The notes under the pieces: model-generated | Database searches by the model: none | Seen by the model: only the letters and a program-made list of their open reading frames with translations | Told to the model about the DNA's origin: nothing | Made by a program: the position numbers and the translations under genes | Shown: piece by piece, positions 1-12,061 of the stretch | Numbering within the stretch: the stretch's first letter is position 1 | How the letters are laid out: every line of letters begins with the position of its first letter | Assembly (NCBI GenBank): GCA_028456385.1 | Contig: JALNQF010000370.1 | Location: 1 to 39,460 of the forward strand | Direction: 5' to 3' | Length of the DNA stretch: 39,460 nucleotides | Source of the DNA: Ophiosphaerella korrae | Lineage: Eukaryota > Ascomycota > Dothideomycetes > Pleosporales > Phaeosphaeriaceae

Positions 1-161
1 TTATACTTTGTATTTACTAAGATCGCGAATTATAAATTTATTACGTACTTAGCTTTATACTTTGTATTTACTAAGATCGCGAATTATAAATTTATTATAT
101 GCTTAGCTTTATACTTTATATTTACTAAGATCGTAAATTACGAATTTATTACGTATCTCTA
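1..161. repeat. Three tandem 54-bp repeats in the U3 of the K LTR
   Basis: Units at about 1-53, 54-107 and 108-161, each starting TTATACTTT and containing TTTACTAAGATCG followed by an ATTATAAATTTATTA-like stretch. The other type 2 LTRs in the window carry two units (for example 36378-36431 and 36432-36485). U3 position suggests promoter or enhancer repeats; that role is inferred, not seen. Confidence 0.9.
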
Positions 162-272
162 TTATAGTTAGCTTCTTAGTCTAGCTTATTTCTCTATAAG
201 TTATATACGTTGTTATTATCTATAGTAGGGCTAATTAGTTTAAATTAGTTTCTTCTTGTTATAGTTATAACA
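1..272 (-). repeat. Type 2 LTR of element K, cut by the window edge
   Basis: Reverse-oriented type 2 LTR, matching those at 16215-17082, 30177-30617 and 36157-36596. Its U3 start lies at 272: read on the minus strand it begins TGTTATAACTATAACAAG, so here the canonical TG end survived RIP. Directly to the right is the remnant of a type 1 LTR, not the internal part of a type 2 element. This LTR is therefore either the outer (5') LTR of a minus-strand element lying to the left of the window, or a solo LTR, inserted into the 3' LTR of element G. The other end is outside the window, so no target duplication can be checked. Confidence 0.85.
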
Positions 273-403
273 AGATTACCTATATATTTTAATTATAAGT
301 AGTTTTTTAATCTAAGTTAATACTTTACTTATCTTATACTTTATTAGTACTTAAGTTAAAACTAATTAGTTTTATCTTAATTTCTCTTATTATACCTATA
401 ATA
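273..403 (-). repeat. Remnant of the type 1 3' LTR of element G
   Basis: Matches the U3 end of the reverse type 1 LTR at 14292-14657; both end in CCTATAATA (minus-strand TATTATAGG) and are followed by a pyrimidine tract. The rest of this LTR is missing because the K LTR is inserted at 272/273. The remainder should lie to the left of the window. Confidence 0.8.
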
Positions 404-417
404 CTATTTTCTCTTTT
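404..417 (-). other. Polypurine tract of element G
   Basis: CTATTTTCTCTTTT on the plus strand is a purine run on the minus strand, ending exactly at the start of the 3' LTR. This is the expected primer site for plus-strand DNA synthesis. The equivalent tracts of A, B, C, E and F have the same position and the same ATAG ending. Confidence 0.75.
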
Positions 418-1100
418 AGGTAAGTTTTTATTTCTTTATTCTAGAGCTAAAGTTATTAATCTAGTTTCTTTATTAATATTAAGTTCTTTATCTTCTATCT
501 TTATACTTACTAAGTCTACTTTTTATTATCTTTAATTAGCTAATTATATATTATACTATAGTATTATAATATTCTTTTATTTTTATTATAAGTCTTTAAG
601 TCTTCTATTAGTTTATTTTTCTTTAAAGTATAGTAAGGCTTATAAAGTATATATTTATACTAATACTTATTTATTTTATAACTTACCTAGTATATCTTTT
701 ATAAAGTATAAGTTAAGAATACTTATTTATATATCTATACTTATATATAATAAAGAGAGCTATTAACTATATTTAAAAAAAACTATTATTATAGATTATA
801 GAAGCTAAAAAAGAGTATAAGAGGCTTTATAAGCTCTCTTATTATATACTAAAAGAATATTAGTTTTAACTTCTTAATAATTAGATACTACTATCTAATA
901 ATTAAGCTTATTTATTTTATCTTTATAAAATAAAGGCTTTAAATAATAAGAAGTTTATTAAATAGTTTACTCTTCTAAAGTCTAAGCTAGACTTTAAGGA
1001 TATAGTAAGGGCTACTCTAGCTTCTATTACTTTAGGTATATCTAGTACTTCTCTATCTACTACTAGTAACGTAAGTCTTCTCTATTTACTACTAAGTAGT
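404..1100 (+). pseudogene. Antisense reading frame of element G (type 1), RIP-degraded
   Basis: Lies between the 3' LTR and the end of gag-pol, on the strand opposite to gag-pol. It begins next to the polypurine tract with an AKVINLVSL-like stretch, continues with a SKAYKVYIYTN-like stretch near 630-660, and ends with a helix-rich part carrying a LYKIKALNNKK-like motif near 910-950, overlapping the end of pol. The same stretches recur in the other copies. Stops are TAA/TAG at probable Gln positions. The coil-like segment just upstream (about 800-890) differs from the other copies, perhaps by a small insertion. No known family is recognised and the function is unknown. Confidence 0.55.
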
Positions 1101-4100
1101 CTAGAGAGTTTTAATTTTAGAACTTTTCTAGTTTCTTAAAGTAATTAAGATTATCTTCTAGTTCTTATATATTTTCTTATCTATACCTATTTATTTTATT
1201 AAGTAGTAATTCTTTCTATTATAAAATTAGTATTATAAAATTTTCTTAACTTCTTAGTTTTTTTATTCTTTATATATATTTACTTTATAAACTAGTAGTT
1301 TTACTTCTTATAGTACTTTTTCTAGTAGTACTATATTAAAGGTTAAGTATATCTTTATTTTATCTAGTAGTTTTAATTTAAATATAACTAGTTTAACTTT
1401 TTTCTTTACTTTATATAGTTTTATCTTAATGTAATCTAGTTTTAAACTTAATTATTTACTTTTAATATTTCTTTATATTAACTATACTTTTTCTTTTTCT
1501 TTAAATTAGAGTCTTTCTTAGTATCTCTTGTTATAGTACATTACTATCTAATCTTATAAGAATTCTATATTTTATTATAGTTAATTATATATTTTATTAT
1601 AGTTAATTATATATTTCTTTAAGTCTATTTATAAAGTTATCTTCTTTTAGAAACTAAAATACTTTAAATCTTAGTATCTAGTATATATTAGAGTTAAATC
1701 TATAATTTATAAAAAAAAGTAATACTTTTATTACTATATTCTTTACACTATTATATACTAACTATACTATAGGTAATAGCTATACCTAGTTATTCTAATT
1801 ATAGTTAAGGTAGTATCTTAAGTATTATTCTACTATTTAGTTTATATATTCTTACTATCTATCTATTTATAAGTAGTATACTATTAATATTTAGTATTTA
1901 ATTCCTAATAGTACTATTATTATTCTCTATAGTTTTAATATAAATCTTATATCTTTATTTATAATAATCTTATCTAGTATACTATACTAGCTAACTATAG
2001 TCTCTAGGATCTAATATATAGTAACTTCTATCTTACTTTTTTTTTATATAGTCTAAAGTATAAGTACTTTATAAGCTTATTTACTATTATTAGAATTTTA
2101 TTATACTTAGCTCTTAATATTAAGTCTTTTAACTTAAGAAACTTTATAATAAAGTCTATTATAATAACTTTTTAAAGTTATTTTAGTACTTTAACTAGTT
2201 ATAATATTCTATATAGTATATATCTACTATACTTATTTCTATAATATTCTATATAATCTTATAGTACTTCTATTATTAATTATTTTACTTTTAAAATATA
2301 GTAGTCTTATAGTAGTCTATCTAGTATTTTATTAATACTTTAGTATCTATATACTAGTAGTTTATAAAATTATTATCTAAACTCTCTTTATATTTTATTT
2401 AAGATATATATTCTTCTATATACTTTTATAAAACTTTTTTAAATCTTCAGTTTTTTTATTTTTTTAAAGGCTTTCTCTATTTTCTTCTAAATCTATTTAT
2501 CTAGCTTACTACTCTTTCTCTTAAGTATTATAGCTATTCTAAGTATATTTAGGATTAAATATATTTTTTTATTTTTAACTAAAACTATACTAGTAGCGTT
2601 TACTTTTTCTTATAAGTCTAGCTTTTTACTTAAAGTATCTATAAACTAGTTATCTTTACCTTTAGTATATATAATCTTAAGATTAAAGATTAATAAGTAT
2701 TCTTACTATCTTATATAGTATTATAATAAGTCTTTATTTATTATAAATCTTATAAGATTCTTATAATTAGTATAAACTTTTATTTAGTACTTTATTCTTT
2801 ATAAGTATACTCTCTATTACTTAAATATTTTATAGATTACTAGTATTTTTTTATTATATATTAAGTAGTTAAGCTTTACTAACTTTATCTTCTTAGAGAA
2901 GTATTTAACTAGATATTCTTATTTATTAGTTAGATCTTCTTGTATTAGTACTATTTTATAGACTAAGTTTAACATATCTATTTTTACTATTACTAGTTAG
3001 TCTAAGTTATATCTTCTAATAACTAGATTCTCTATAAACTTTTATTTAACCTAGTTAAATACCTTGTTATATTCTTTAGTCTATTTTAATAGTATATCTT
3101 TTTTATAAGTTTTATTAATAGTTTTATTATTTTAGACTATTTTATTATTAACTTTCTATAAAAGTTTACTAACTTATAAAACTATTGTACTTCTTATAGG
3201 TTTTTTAGTATTAGCTATTTCTAGATTACTTTAATCTTATTTAAGTTAATCTTTATCTTTTCTAGTTTAATAAAAAATCTAAGAAAATTAGTTTCTTTTA
3301 TATAAAACTTATATTTCCTTATTTTAAAGAATAGTTTATTTTTTACTAGTTTTTTAAATACTTTATATATATATATATATAATATATATTCTTTTTCTAT
3401 TTCTAAGAATATTAAAATATTATCTAGATATATAAATATAAAAGTATCTAAGTATCTTCTTAGAACTATATTAATTCTTTCTTAGAATACTACTAGTATA
3501 TTTATTAATCTAAAGGGTATAACTACGTATTTAAATAGTCTATACTATATTCTAAATACTATTTTCTATTTATTACCTTTTTTAATTCTAATCTAATAGT
3601 AAGTATTTTAGATATTTAGATTTATAAAGATTTAAGCTTTTTATAACTTATTTTATATTTTATCTATATATAGTAAAGAGTCTTAGTTCTTACTTATAAT
3701 TATATTTATTTTTCTAAAATCTTTATAAAGTCTTTTATTATTTATCTTTTTTTTATCTATAAATATAAGTCTATATATTACTAAAGATTAAGATTCTTAT
3801 ATATATATATATATATATATTTATATTTTTAATAAATACTTATTCTATCTTAGATTCTTCTTTAGTTTTTTAGTAGACTAGGCTTTATCCTATATTCTTC
3901 TTTTCTTCTAGGTTTATTACTAAGTCTTATAGCTATTAGTCTAGAAAGTAATCTTTAGGTTTAGTAAGTTATTTTTCTTATTTCTTATATTCTTCTAGGA
4001 ATTCTCCTTTATATATACTTATTTTAGCTTTTAATATTTCTTTTTTAAAGTAGCTAATTTTCTTTATTCTCTAATTAATCTTTAGGTTAGTTATCTATAA

Positions 4101-4691
4101 CTATAGTATTCCTAATATTATTTATTATTTATTATTTATTATTATTATATTTATAACTATATTTCTAATTTCTAATCTTTTTATCTTTAGTATAGAGAGT
4201 ATTATTTTAAACCTAATAGGTTCTTAGAATAGCTTTTTTTTAATTATACTTAGTTATTAAAATTACTTCTTTATTATATACTTTATTCCTTATATTTCTA
4301 TAAACTTCTTTAAGATAAATTTTCTTATAACTTTACTATTAATTATTACTTATACTTTTTTTTCTTAGTATATACTTATTTTTATAATATATAGGACTTT
4401 TATACCTTTTAGCTATTTTTACTTAAGTAATTTAGTAAATTATCTATCCTTTTAAGGCTATTATATAATCTTCTATTTATAGTTCTTATATTTAAGATAT
4501 TTATTATATATATATTTATACTATAGTCTTCTTTAAACGTATTCTTTAGAGAGCTTAGGTTTTAGTCTAATTAATATATATTCTTTATTAAGTATTTTAA
4601 TTATTTCCTAACTTTAGATATCTTTTCTTAAGATTACTTTTATATAATTATATCCTTTTCTTTATATAAGCTATATATAATTTTTATAAAG
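1100..4691 (-). pseudogene. gag-pol of element G, left part (chromodomain to protease), RIP-degraded
   Basis: Reverse-strand copy of the gag-pol polyprotein, aligned to the better preserved copy at 23036-28525. Reading leftward from 4691 it has the linker and protease, the reverse transcriptase (the active-site YLDD has become YLDN, near 3415-3432), RNase H, integrase, and the chromodomain near 1110-1290. RIP has put TAA/TAG throughout, so nothing can be translated. The frame breaks off at about 4691, where an unidentified segment and element A are inserted; gag continues at 12062-13525. Short (AT)n runs at about 3365-3382 and 3799-3820 may reflect slippage. Ty3/gypsy assignment is firm; exact ends are approximate. 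Confidence 0.85.
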
Positions 4692-4982
4692 GGTCTAAGG
4701 TAGAGAGCTATTAGGGTACGCTTAGCGCTGTTAACAAGCTCTACTAAGCTAAGTAACTAGCGCGTACTAGCTCTATTAGCTAGTATATTCTACTATATAC
4801 AACTTAGTACAACTCTAAGCAAGTTCTAAGTAAGTTCTAAGTAAGTATAAAGAACTTTAAGTAATAATAACTAGTATATATATTGTATACTACTATAATA
4901 GCTTAACTAGCTATTAGCTCCTTTTTATTAAGATTAGCTTAGTAGTATACTATCTTTATAATTTTATACTTTTAATTCTTTA
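4692..4982. other. Unidentified ~290-bp insertion between G and element A
   Basis: Sister copies (for example around 35110-35150) run straight from the sequence ending at about 4691 into that at 12062, so this segment is an insertion separate from A. It resembles no other sequence in the window. It is richer in CpG than its surroundings (GGGTACGCTTAGCGCTG, AGCGCGTAC) and has a short 11-bp tandem repeat. GAGCTATTAG near 4705 and CTATTAGCTC near 4912 form a weak inverted repeat (9 of 10). It may be a small DNA transposon or a solo LTR of another family. I see no coding capacity. The left edge is uncertain by about ten bases. Confidence 0.5.
4815..4847. repeat. Three tandem 11-bp repeats
   Basis: CTAAGCAAGTT, CTAAGTAAGTT and CTAAGTAAGTA follow each other without gaps inside the unidentified segment. 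They do not occur in the gypsy LTRs. Confidence 0.85.
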
Positions 4983-5440
4983 TATTATAAATATAATAAA
5001 AGGAATTAAGATAGAGCTAATTAGTCTCGATTTAGATACTAACAAAGTATAGAATAAGTAGAGTAGTAACTCTAATTAGAAAGCTACTTATAATTAGGAC
5101 ACGTAGTAGTAATCTATAATTACGTGTAATAGATTAGTAGTAATCTATAATAACGTATAATAGATTAAAGTAATCTATAATTACGTATAATAGATTAGTA
5201 CTAATCTATAAAGTTATATAAATAGATTACTAGAAGTATATAGGTACTATAATACGTATTATTAGGATAGTATTAGTAATTTAATCTTTTAACTATAGGA
5301 CGCTAATACAAGATAGTTATAAAATATCTTCTATTATTTATAGTTATTATAGATTACTAATATAAGCTTTACTATTAACTTTTAATTTACTAACTTTTAT
5401 AAGATAGGTACCTATAGTTAATAATAGGTAGCTTATTATA
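4983..5440 (+). repeat. 5' LTR of element A (type 1, 458 bp)
   Basis: Starts TATTATAAATATAATAA (ancestral TG changed to TA by RIP) and ends GCTTATTATA (ancestral CA changed to TA). The boundaries are set by the matching 3' LTR and the 5-bp target duplication. It contains the type 1 U3 block starting GATAGAGCTAATTAGTC, four tandem repeats, and the downstream half shared with type 2 LTRs (ACGTATTATTAGGATAG onward). Confidence 0.92.
5105..5228. repeat. Four tandem ~31-bp repeats in U3 of the A LTR
   Basis: Units at 5105-5135, 5136-5166, 5167-5196 and 5197-5228, each built around TAATCTATAA and ending ATAGATT. The same array is in the 3' LTR, about 6,616 bp downstream. The solo LTR at 13526 has about two units. 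Unit number largely explains the length differences among type 1 LTRs (458, 427, 397 and 366 bp). Confidence 0.88.
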
Positions 5441-5511
5441 CTTTACTAATTTAGTTATTATAAGAAGTAAAGTATAAGTAGCGTATAGTCTAGCTAATAT
5501 AATAGTAGAAA

Positions 5512-8500
5512 GTTTAATTAATAAAATAGCTAAAGTACTCTTAAGTAGTTATAAGTTAGATAATATAGTATAGAAGTAAGTTAGAGACTATATAAATAAC
5601 TTAATTTTTAAAAAAAAAATATAAAAATAGTAATTAATACTCTAGAAACCTAAAATAAGAAACTTTAGGAGTACGTAAAATAAAATAAAGCCTAGATTAA
5701 AGCTATTATTAAAGGATAGAATTAAATAGAACTAATTACCTAAAGACTAGAGATAAGTATAATAAAGAAACTACTAAAGATACCTATACTTAAGAAATTT
5801 AATAAGATAAAAAAGAACTTAAAACTCTTTATAGCTTTAGTATAACTCTAAATTAATATATAAGTACTATACTTAAATAGAGAAGATAAGAAAGTAATAT
5901 ATATTAGAATATACTTTAAAGGAGATATAAAAAGATAGTATAAAACCTACTAGATAGACTATATAATATACGTAGTAATAAACTAGAAGGATAAAATAAA
6001 AGCTATCTTTAGAAGTTATAAGTACTTTACTAGATAAATAAGAGTAGTATTTAGAGATATAGATATTACCTAATAAGCTAAAGAAAGGTTAGAAAAGCTT
6101 ATATAAAATAAAAGTATTCCTAAATATATATTATTGTTTAAATAACTATTATAAAATATAGAATAAAATAAGCTATCTCTAATATTATAATTTAAATAAG
6201 AACTAAAAAAAAAAATATAATATAAAATAATCTATATAGAAAAACTAAGAATACTAAAAGCTTTAAAGTAATAGGTAATAAAAATTAATAATAATCTCTA
6301 AGAATAGAAGAAGAATAAGTATAGGAGATCTACTTAGAACTATAATAAAAGAGACTCTATAATCCTTAATACTAATAAAAATAAGAAGAAAAAGAAAAAT
6401 AAAGACTTTACGTACTTTAACTATAGTAAACTAAGCTACTATATAAAGAACTACTATTTAAAATAAAAGAAGAATATAGTATATTATAAATATAAGAAAC
6501 TAGTATACTTTGTAAAAGATTATAGAAGTAAGGATTCTAAGAAAGATAAAGAAACCTAGTTAAAGATAACTAAAAGATAGAAGGAAGTACTAAAAGAATA
6601 GGCTAAACCTTAAGAAAAAGTAGCTAGAAGTAAAGAAGTATAAAATATAATACTTTGTTAGACCTTTTATTATAATAATAACTACTATATATACTTTTCT
6701 AGTAAGTAAAAAGTAGTATAGTTCTAATAAAAGTATAGAGTAGCTATAATAAAAGAAAAAAGAATAAAAGTATAGCTAAAAAGAGTAGTATACGTAATAG
6801 ACCTACTAGTAGAAGATCTAGAAAGAGAAGAGCTCTAGACCCTATTAATCTAGGCTAAAGGACTAGTACTAGATAAAGAGACTACTATAACTTTCTCTAA
6901 AGAACTATAAGAAAGTAAGAGATAAGTTAATATAAGAGATATAGAGTATACCTAGTTAAATATATATAGTTATAATAGTTATATAATAGTAGATATATTA
7001 GAATAGAATAAAAATTAGAAATTTATTTAGAAATACTTACTAGTTATAAGTATAGAAGAAGCGTATAAAGACTAAAAAGAATATAATCTTAAAGTAATAA
7101 AGTTTATAGTATTTTAATAATAGATAGAATAATATATAATAGTAGTAGAAAAGATACCTATATAGAAAGAGTAGTAGTATCTTATAAAGAAAATATAATA
7201 GATTAATAAAGCCTATATACTATAAGTACTAGTAATATACTATATCCTAATAATAACAAGACCTAGTATAAACAAGTACTAAGTAGGGGATAATAAGAGA
7301 ATAAATCTAGAATATCTAGTATATCTAGAAATTGTATAGGTATTATATTTAGATATATACTATTACCTATATAGAGAAAAAAAAGTACAAAACTACGTAT
7401 AGCTAAAATAAGGACGTAACTATATAAAGGTAATTCTAAAGAAAGAAATTAAAGGTTAAGAAATAATATAGATTCTTAACAAAGAATATATATTAATTAG
7501 ACTAGAACTAAAGTTATTAAAAGAATATATTAAAGAAATACAACTATAGTATAAGTATATATATAATAAATATCTAAAATACGAGAACTATAAGTGTAGA
7601 ATAAGATAATAGCTTTAGGAAGATAGACAATTTAAAGAAAAACCTAAGTAAAAAAAGCTAGAAGGTATATTAGGCTTATATATTACAAAGAATAGAACGT
7701 ACTAAAAAAAGAAAGTATAATTAATAATAGATAGTATAGCTATAAAGAACTTTATATCTAAAAAGTTTATAGAAATACAAAGAATATACTATATAATAAA
7801 GAAATACCTTTAATAACTAAGTATAATTAAAAGAAAATTATTCTAAGAACTTATTAAGTTTAAAATAGTACCCTTAATACTAAGGTTAGAAGGACTAGAA
7901 ATTAAGAATATAATTATAGATATAACAACAATTAGTAATAAATAAAACGTAATATTAGGTATACTATAGTTATAAATAACTAACCTAAGGATTAATTAGA
8001 GAATAGAGAAAATTAGCAACTTTAAGAAAGATATATTAAAAGCTAATATAAGTATATACAAGGGATAGTTCCTAGAAGAATATAAGAAATAAGAAAAATA
8101 GTATATAGAACTAGATAACTACTTTTTAGAATATTAACTATAGGACTTAATAATAGAACTAGAAGAAAGGAAAAATATAGGATAGAGCCTAGTCTATAGG
8201 AAGATAGAAGAAGAATCTAAGATTAAATAAATATTTATATAAAACGTAGTTAAGAAAAGATAGATATAAGAATCTAAATCTTTAGTAGTATATAGACTTA
8301 TATTTATAGATAAGAAAAAGATAGATAAAAAATAACCTTATATAGATTTTAGAAAGATAAACGCAATTATAAATAAAAACTAGTACCTTTTACTATAAAT
8401 TAATAAAATATAAAATAAGCTATAGAAAGTATAAATCTTTACTAAGCTAGATATCTAAAACGCTTACTACTAGATTAGAATTAAAGAAAGAGATAAATAG

Positions 8501-10990
8501 AAAACTATATTTAGAACGTAGTATAGACTATATAAATACTTAGTTATACTATTTAGGCTAACGAACGTACTAGTAGTATTCTAAGAAAGAATTAATATAG
8601 TACTATAAGAGTACTTAGACGTATTTATATTTATATACTTAGATAATATCTTTATATTCTTAGAAATAGAGGAAGAATATATATAGTATATACACAAGGT
8701 ACTAGAAAAGCTAGTAGAAAATAAACTATTTCTTAAAATAAGAAAATATAAATTCTATATAAAAGAAATAGATTTCCTTAGATTTATTATAGAACTAGGA
8801 AAAATTAAGATTAACTTAAATAAGATTTAAGTAATTTAAGAATAGCTAATACTAAAGAACTTATAAAAAGTATAATAATTCTATAAACTAGTAAACTTCT
8901 ATAGAAAGTTAATAATTAACTAGTTAGAACTAATAGAGCTACTAATAAACCTTATAAAAAAAGATACGCTATTTAAATAGACTAAGGAATATAAAGAGGT
9001 ATTTAGATAGATTAAGTAAAGATTTATAGAGAACCTAGTTATTAGAATATATAACCTAGACCTACTTATAATAGTAAAAATAGATATATCTAACTTAGTC
9101 TATAGAATAGTACTAATATAAGAAGACTAAGATATAAAGTAAGAATACTTAGTTAAATACTTCTCTAAGAAAATAAAGCTAGTAGAGCTTAACTACTTAA
9201 TTTATAATAAAGAAATACTAGTAATCTATAAAGTATTTAAATAGTAAAGAGTATACCTATAAAGAGTAAAATATAAAATAAAAGTCTATATAGACTATAA
9301 GAACCTTATAAGATTTATAATAAATAAAGACTTGTTATAATACTATATAAAATAGTAAGAAGTTCTATTAATATTTAAAATAGAAATAATATATACTAAA
9401 GGTAAAGATAACTAATTTATAGATACTCTAAGTAGAAGACTAGACTTATAAAAAGAAGTAAATAATACTAGTATAGTTCTAATTAAGAATAAAGAAAGAT
9501 ATCTAGTCTTAAATATACCTAAGATAGCTATAATACTTAAAAGAAAGAGTAGTAAACTAGATAAATAGATCTAGAAAGAAATAAAGAAAGCTTCTAAAAA
9601 AATAGAATAACTTAAGATTTAGAAAGAAATTATAAGAGCTTATAGAAGAATATATATCTCTAAGAAGATATAGAGAGAGTTTATATAATAATTCTATAAA
9701 CTACTAGTATATAGATATTAAAGTATATATAAAATATTAGATAGACTCTTAAGAGATTACTATATCCTAAAAGTAAAATAACTAGTAATAGAAGTACTAT
9801 AATACTATATAGAGTACTATAGAAATAAATATAATAGATACGTACTATATAGAATACTATAACTAGTTAAGATACTAGAATAACTTTAGAGAGTTATTAT
9901 AATAGACTTTATTATAAAGTTACTAAAGTCTAAGAACTTAATATTAAGAGTTAAGTATAATAAAATTCTAATAATAGTAGATAAGCTTATAAAGTACTTA
10001 TACTTTAGACTATATAAAGAAAAGAGTAAGATAGAGGTTACTATATATTAGGTTCTAGGAATAGTAATTAGCTAGTATAGTATTCTAGATAAGATTATTA
10101 TAGATAAAGATATAAAATTTATATTAAAACTATAAAGAATAATATTAGTATAATTAGGAATCTAATATATAATATTAATAGTATATTACCTATAAATAGA
10201 TATATAATTAGAACGTATAAACTAGATAGTAGAGTAATACTTAAGATACTACTTTAACTATAACTAGAACAATTTAGTATAATTATTACTTATAGTATAG
10301 CTAGTATATAATAGCGTAAAGAATATAGTAATAAGAGTATTACTCTTCTTTATAAACTATAGATTTAACTCTAATATATATAAGATACTAAAAACTTAAG
10401 TATCTTAGTTTCTAAGAAGAGAAAACTTTATAAATAGACTTAAGAAAATATATAATTAACTATAATAGGACGTAGAATTCCTATAGAATTAAATAGTAAA
10501 GTACTATAATAATAAATAGTAAGAGAGACTTTAATTTAAAGAGAGAGAAAAAGTATAGTTAGTATAAAGAAATATTAAAAGTAAATAGTTAAGTTCTAAA
10601 CTAGATTACGTTAAGATAAGACTATATAAGATTAAAAAGAAAGTTATACTAGTTATATTTAAACTAAAGCTACTAGATAAAATAAAGATATACTTAATAT
10701 TCTATGTAGTACTACTAGAAAAAGTACTATAAGAAGTAGAACTACTAGTATACAAAGCTAATATATATAGAGAATAAAAAAAATAAGAAGTTAAAAAGAT
10801 CTTATAATATTAGTTCTATAATAGAAGAAACTACTACTTAGTAAAATAGATAGGTATAGATAAGAAAAGAAAACTATAGGAAAATATATAAGAGCTAGAA
10901 GATAATCTTAATTACTATAAGAAACTAGAGAAGTACTAAAGTTAAAACTCTTAAAACTACTTAGTAGTAAGTAAAGAAGACTTATACTAC
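5512..10990 (+). pseudogene. gag-pol polyprotein of element A, RIP-degraded
   Basis: Aligned to the C copy. It starts with ATA GTA GAA AGT at 5512, the likely ancestral ATG now ATA. CCHC knuckles are near 6413-6530. The protease active site is Asp-Ser-Ile-Ala at 7730-7741, with the Asp codon kept. The reverse transcriptase active site is YLDN (ancestral YLDD) at 8636-8647. The RNase H Asp is near 9082. Integrase catalytic Asp, Asp and Glu codons are near 9904, 10102 and 10210, and the chromodomain is at about 10780-10930. Dozens of in-frame TAA/TAG lie at Gln or Trp positions. The frame at 5512 differs by one base from that at the knuckles onward, so gag carries a small indel. The stop codon is uncertain. 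Confidence 0.9.
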
Positions 10991-11024
10991 TAGTAATAAG
11001 TAGAGAGGTACTAGACGCGCCTAA

Positions 11025-11598
11025 TATAGTAAGAACCTAAGTAGCCTATATTATAAACTTAAAGTCTAATTTAGACTCTAAGAGAATAGCTTATATAATA
11101 GACTTCTTATTATTTAAGGTTTTTATCTTATAAAAATAGATAAGATAGGTATAATTTTCTACTTATATACTTAGAATCTAATTATATTTTTTTTTAGCCT
11201 CTACAATCTATAATAATAGTTTTTCTTAAGTATAGTTAATAGCTCTCTCTATTAAATATAAGTATAGATACGTAAATAAGTATTTTTAACTTATAGTCTA
11301 TAAAAGATATACTAGATAAGTTATAAGATAAATAAGCGTTAGTATAAATATATACTTTATAGGCTTTACTATACTTTAAAGAAAAGTAGACTAAAAGAAG
11401 ATTAGAGGACTTATAATATAAATAAGAAAATATTTTAATACTATAATATAATACGTAATTAGCTAATTAAAGATAATAAAAAGTAGATTTAGTAGGTATA
11501 GAGTTAAGTAATAAGGAACTTTATATTAATAAAGAAATAAGATTAATAACTTTAGCTTTAAGATAAGAAAATAAAAGACTACCTAAGAAAGAAGATAG
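11025..11598 (-). pseudogene. Antisense reading frame of element A (type 1), RIP-degraded
   Basis: Opposite in strand to gag-pol and converging on its end. Read on the minus strand it starts beside the 3' LTR with KAKVINLISLLI, then SIKIFSYLYY, SKAYKVYIYTN and SYNLSSISFI. After a change of frame it has a helical stretch with INYTQEKLLLQIVEAKKK and FYKIKTLNNKK (where Q, the codon is TAA or TAG). The two halves are in different frames, which could mean an intron, two ORFs or an old frameshift. It is conserved in all six elements whose 3' ends are visible. No known domain is recognised. Confidence 0.55.
11585..11598 (+). other. Polypurine tract of element A
   Basis: AAGAAAGAAGATAG directly precedes the 3' LTR, the normal site for priming plus-strand synthesis. 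Confidence 0.82.
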
Positions 11599-12056
11599 TA
11601 TTACAAATGTAATAAGAAGAATTAAGATAGAGCTAATTAGTCTTAATTTAGATACTAATAAAGTATAGAATAAGTAGAGTAGTAACTCTAATTAGGAAGC
11701 TACTTATAATTAGGATACGTAGTAGTAATCTATAATTATATATAATAGATTAGTAATAATCTATAATAATATATAATAGATTAAAGTAATCTATAATTAC
11801 GTATAATAGATTAGTACTAATCTATAAAGTTATATAAATAGATTACTAGAAGTATATAGGTACTATAATACGTATTATTAGGATAGTATTAGTAATTTAA
11901 TCTTTTAACTATAGGACGCTAATACAAGATAGTTATAAAATATCTTCTATTATTTATAGTTATTATAGATTACTAATATAAGCTTTACTATTAACTCTTA
12001 ATCTACTAACACTTATAAGATAAGTACCTATAGTTAATAATAGGTAGCCTATTATA
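11599..12056 (+). repeat. 3' LTR of element A (type 1, 458 bp)
   Basis: Starts TATTACAAATGTAATAAG and ends GCCTATTATA, followed by the CTTTA duplication at 12057-12061. Same length as the 5' LTR. The differences seen between the two are mostly C/T and G/A transitions, as expected if they were identical at insertion and then mutated by RIP. Confidence 0.92.
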
Positions 12057-12061
12057 CTTTA

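Larger units (their letters stand above)
4983..12056 (+). mobile_element. Element A: complete Ty3/gypsy chromovirus (type 1), RIP-inactivated
   Basis: Full-length element of 7,074 bp with two 458-bp LTRs, gag-pol, antisense frame and polypurine tract. It is flanked by a perfect 5-bp target duplication, CTTTA at 4978-4982 and 12057-12061. It sits in the gag-pol of minus-strand element G, next to the unidentified segment, in the opposite orientation. CpA is almost fully lost, so A is older or more exposed to RIP than C. Chromoviruses copy by reverse transcription in a virus-like particle and integrate by an encoded integrase; this copy can make none of these proteins. Confidence 0.92.

Noticed and set aside
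1..161. Tandem 54-bp repeats as a CRISPR array or satellite
   Set aside because: The units are contiguous without variable spacers and belong to the U3 of a type 2 LTR found in full elsewhere in the window.
3361..3385. (AT)n run as a promoter or origin
   Set aside because: It lies within RIPed reverse-transcriptase sequence and is absent at the same place in other copies; most likely slippage.
4692..4982. Segment as part of element A
   Set aside because: A's boundaries are fixed at 4983-12056 by paired LTR ends and the CTTTA duplication, so this segment lies outside it.
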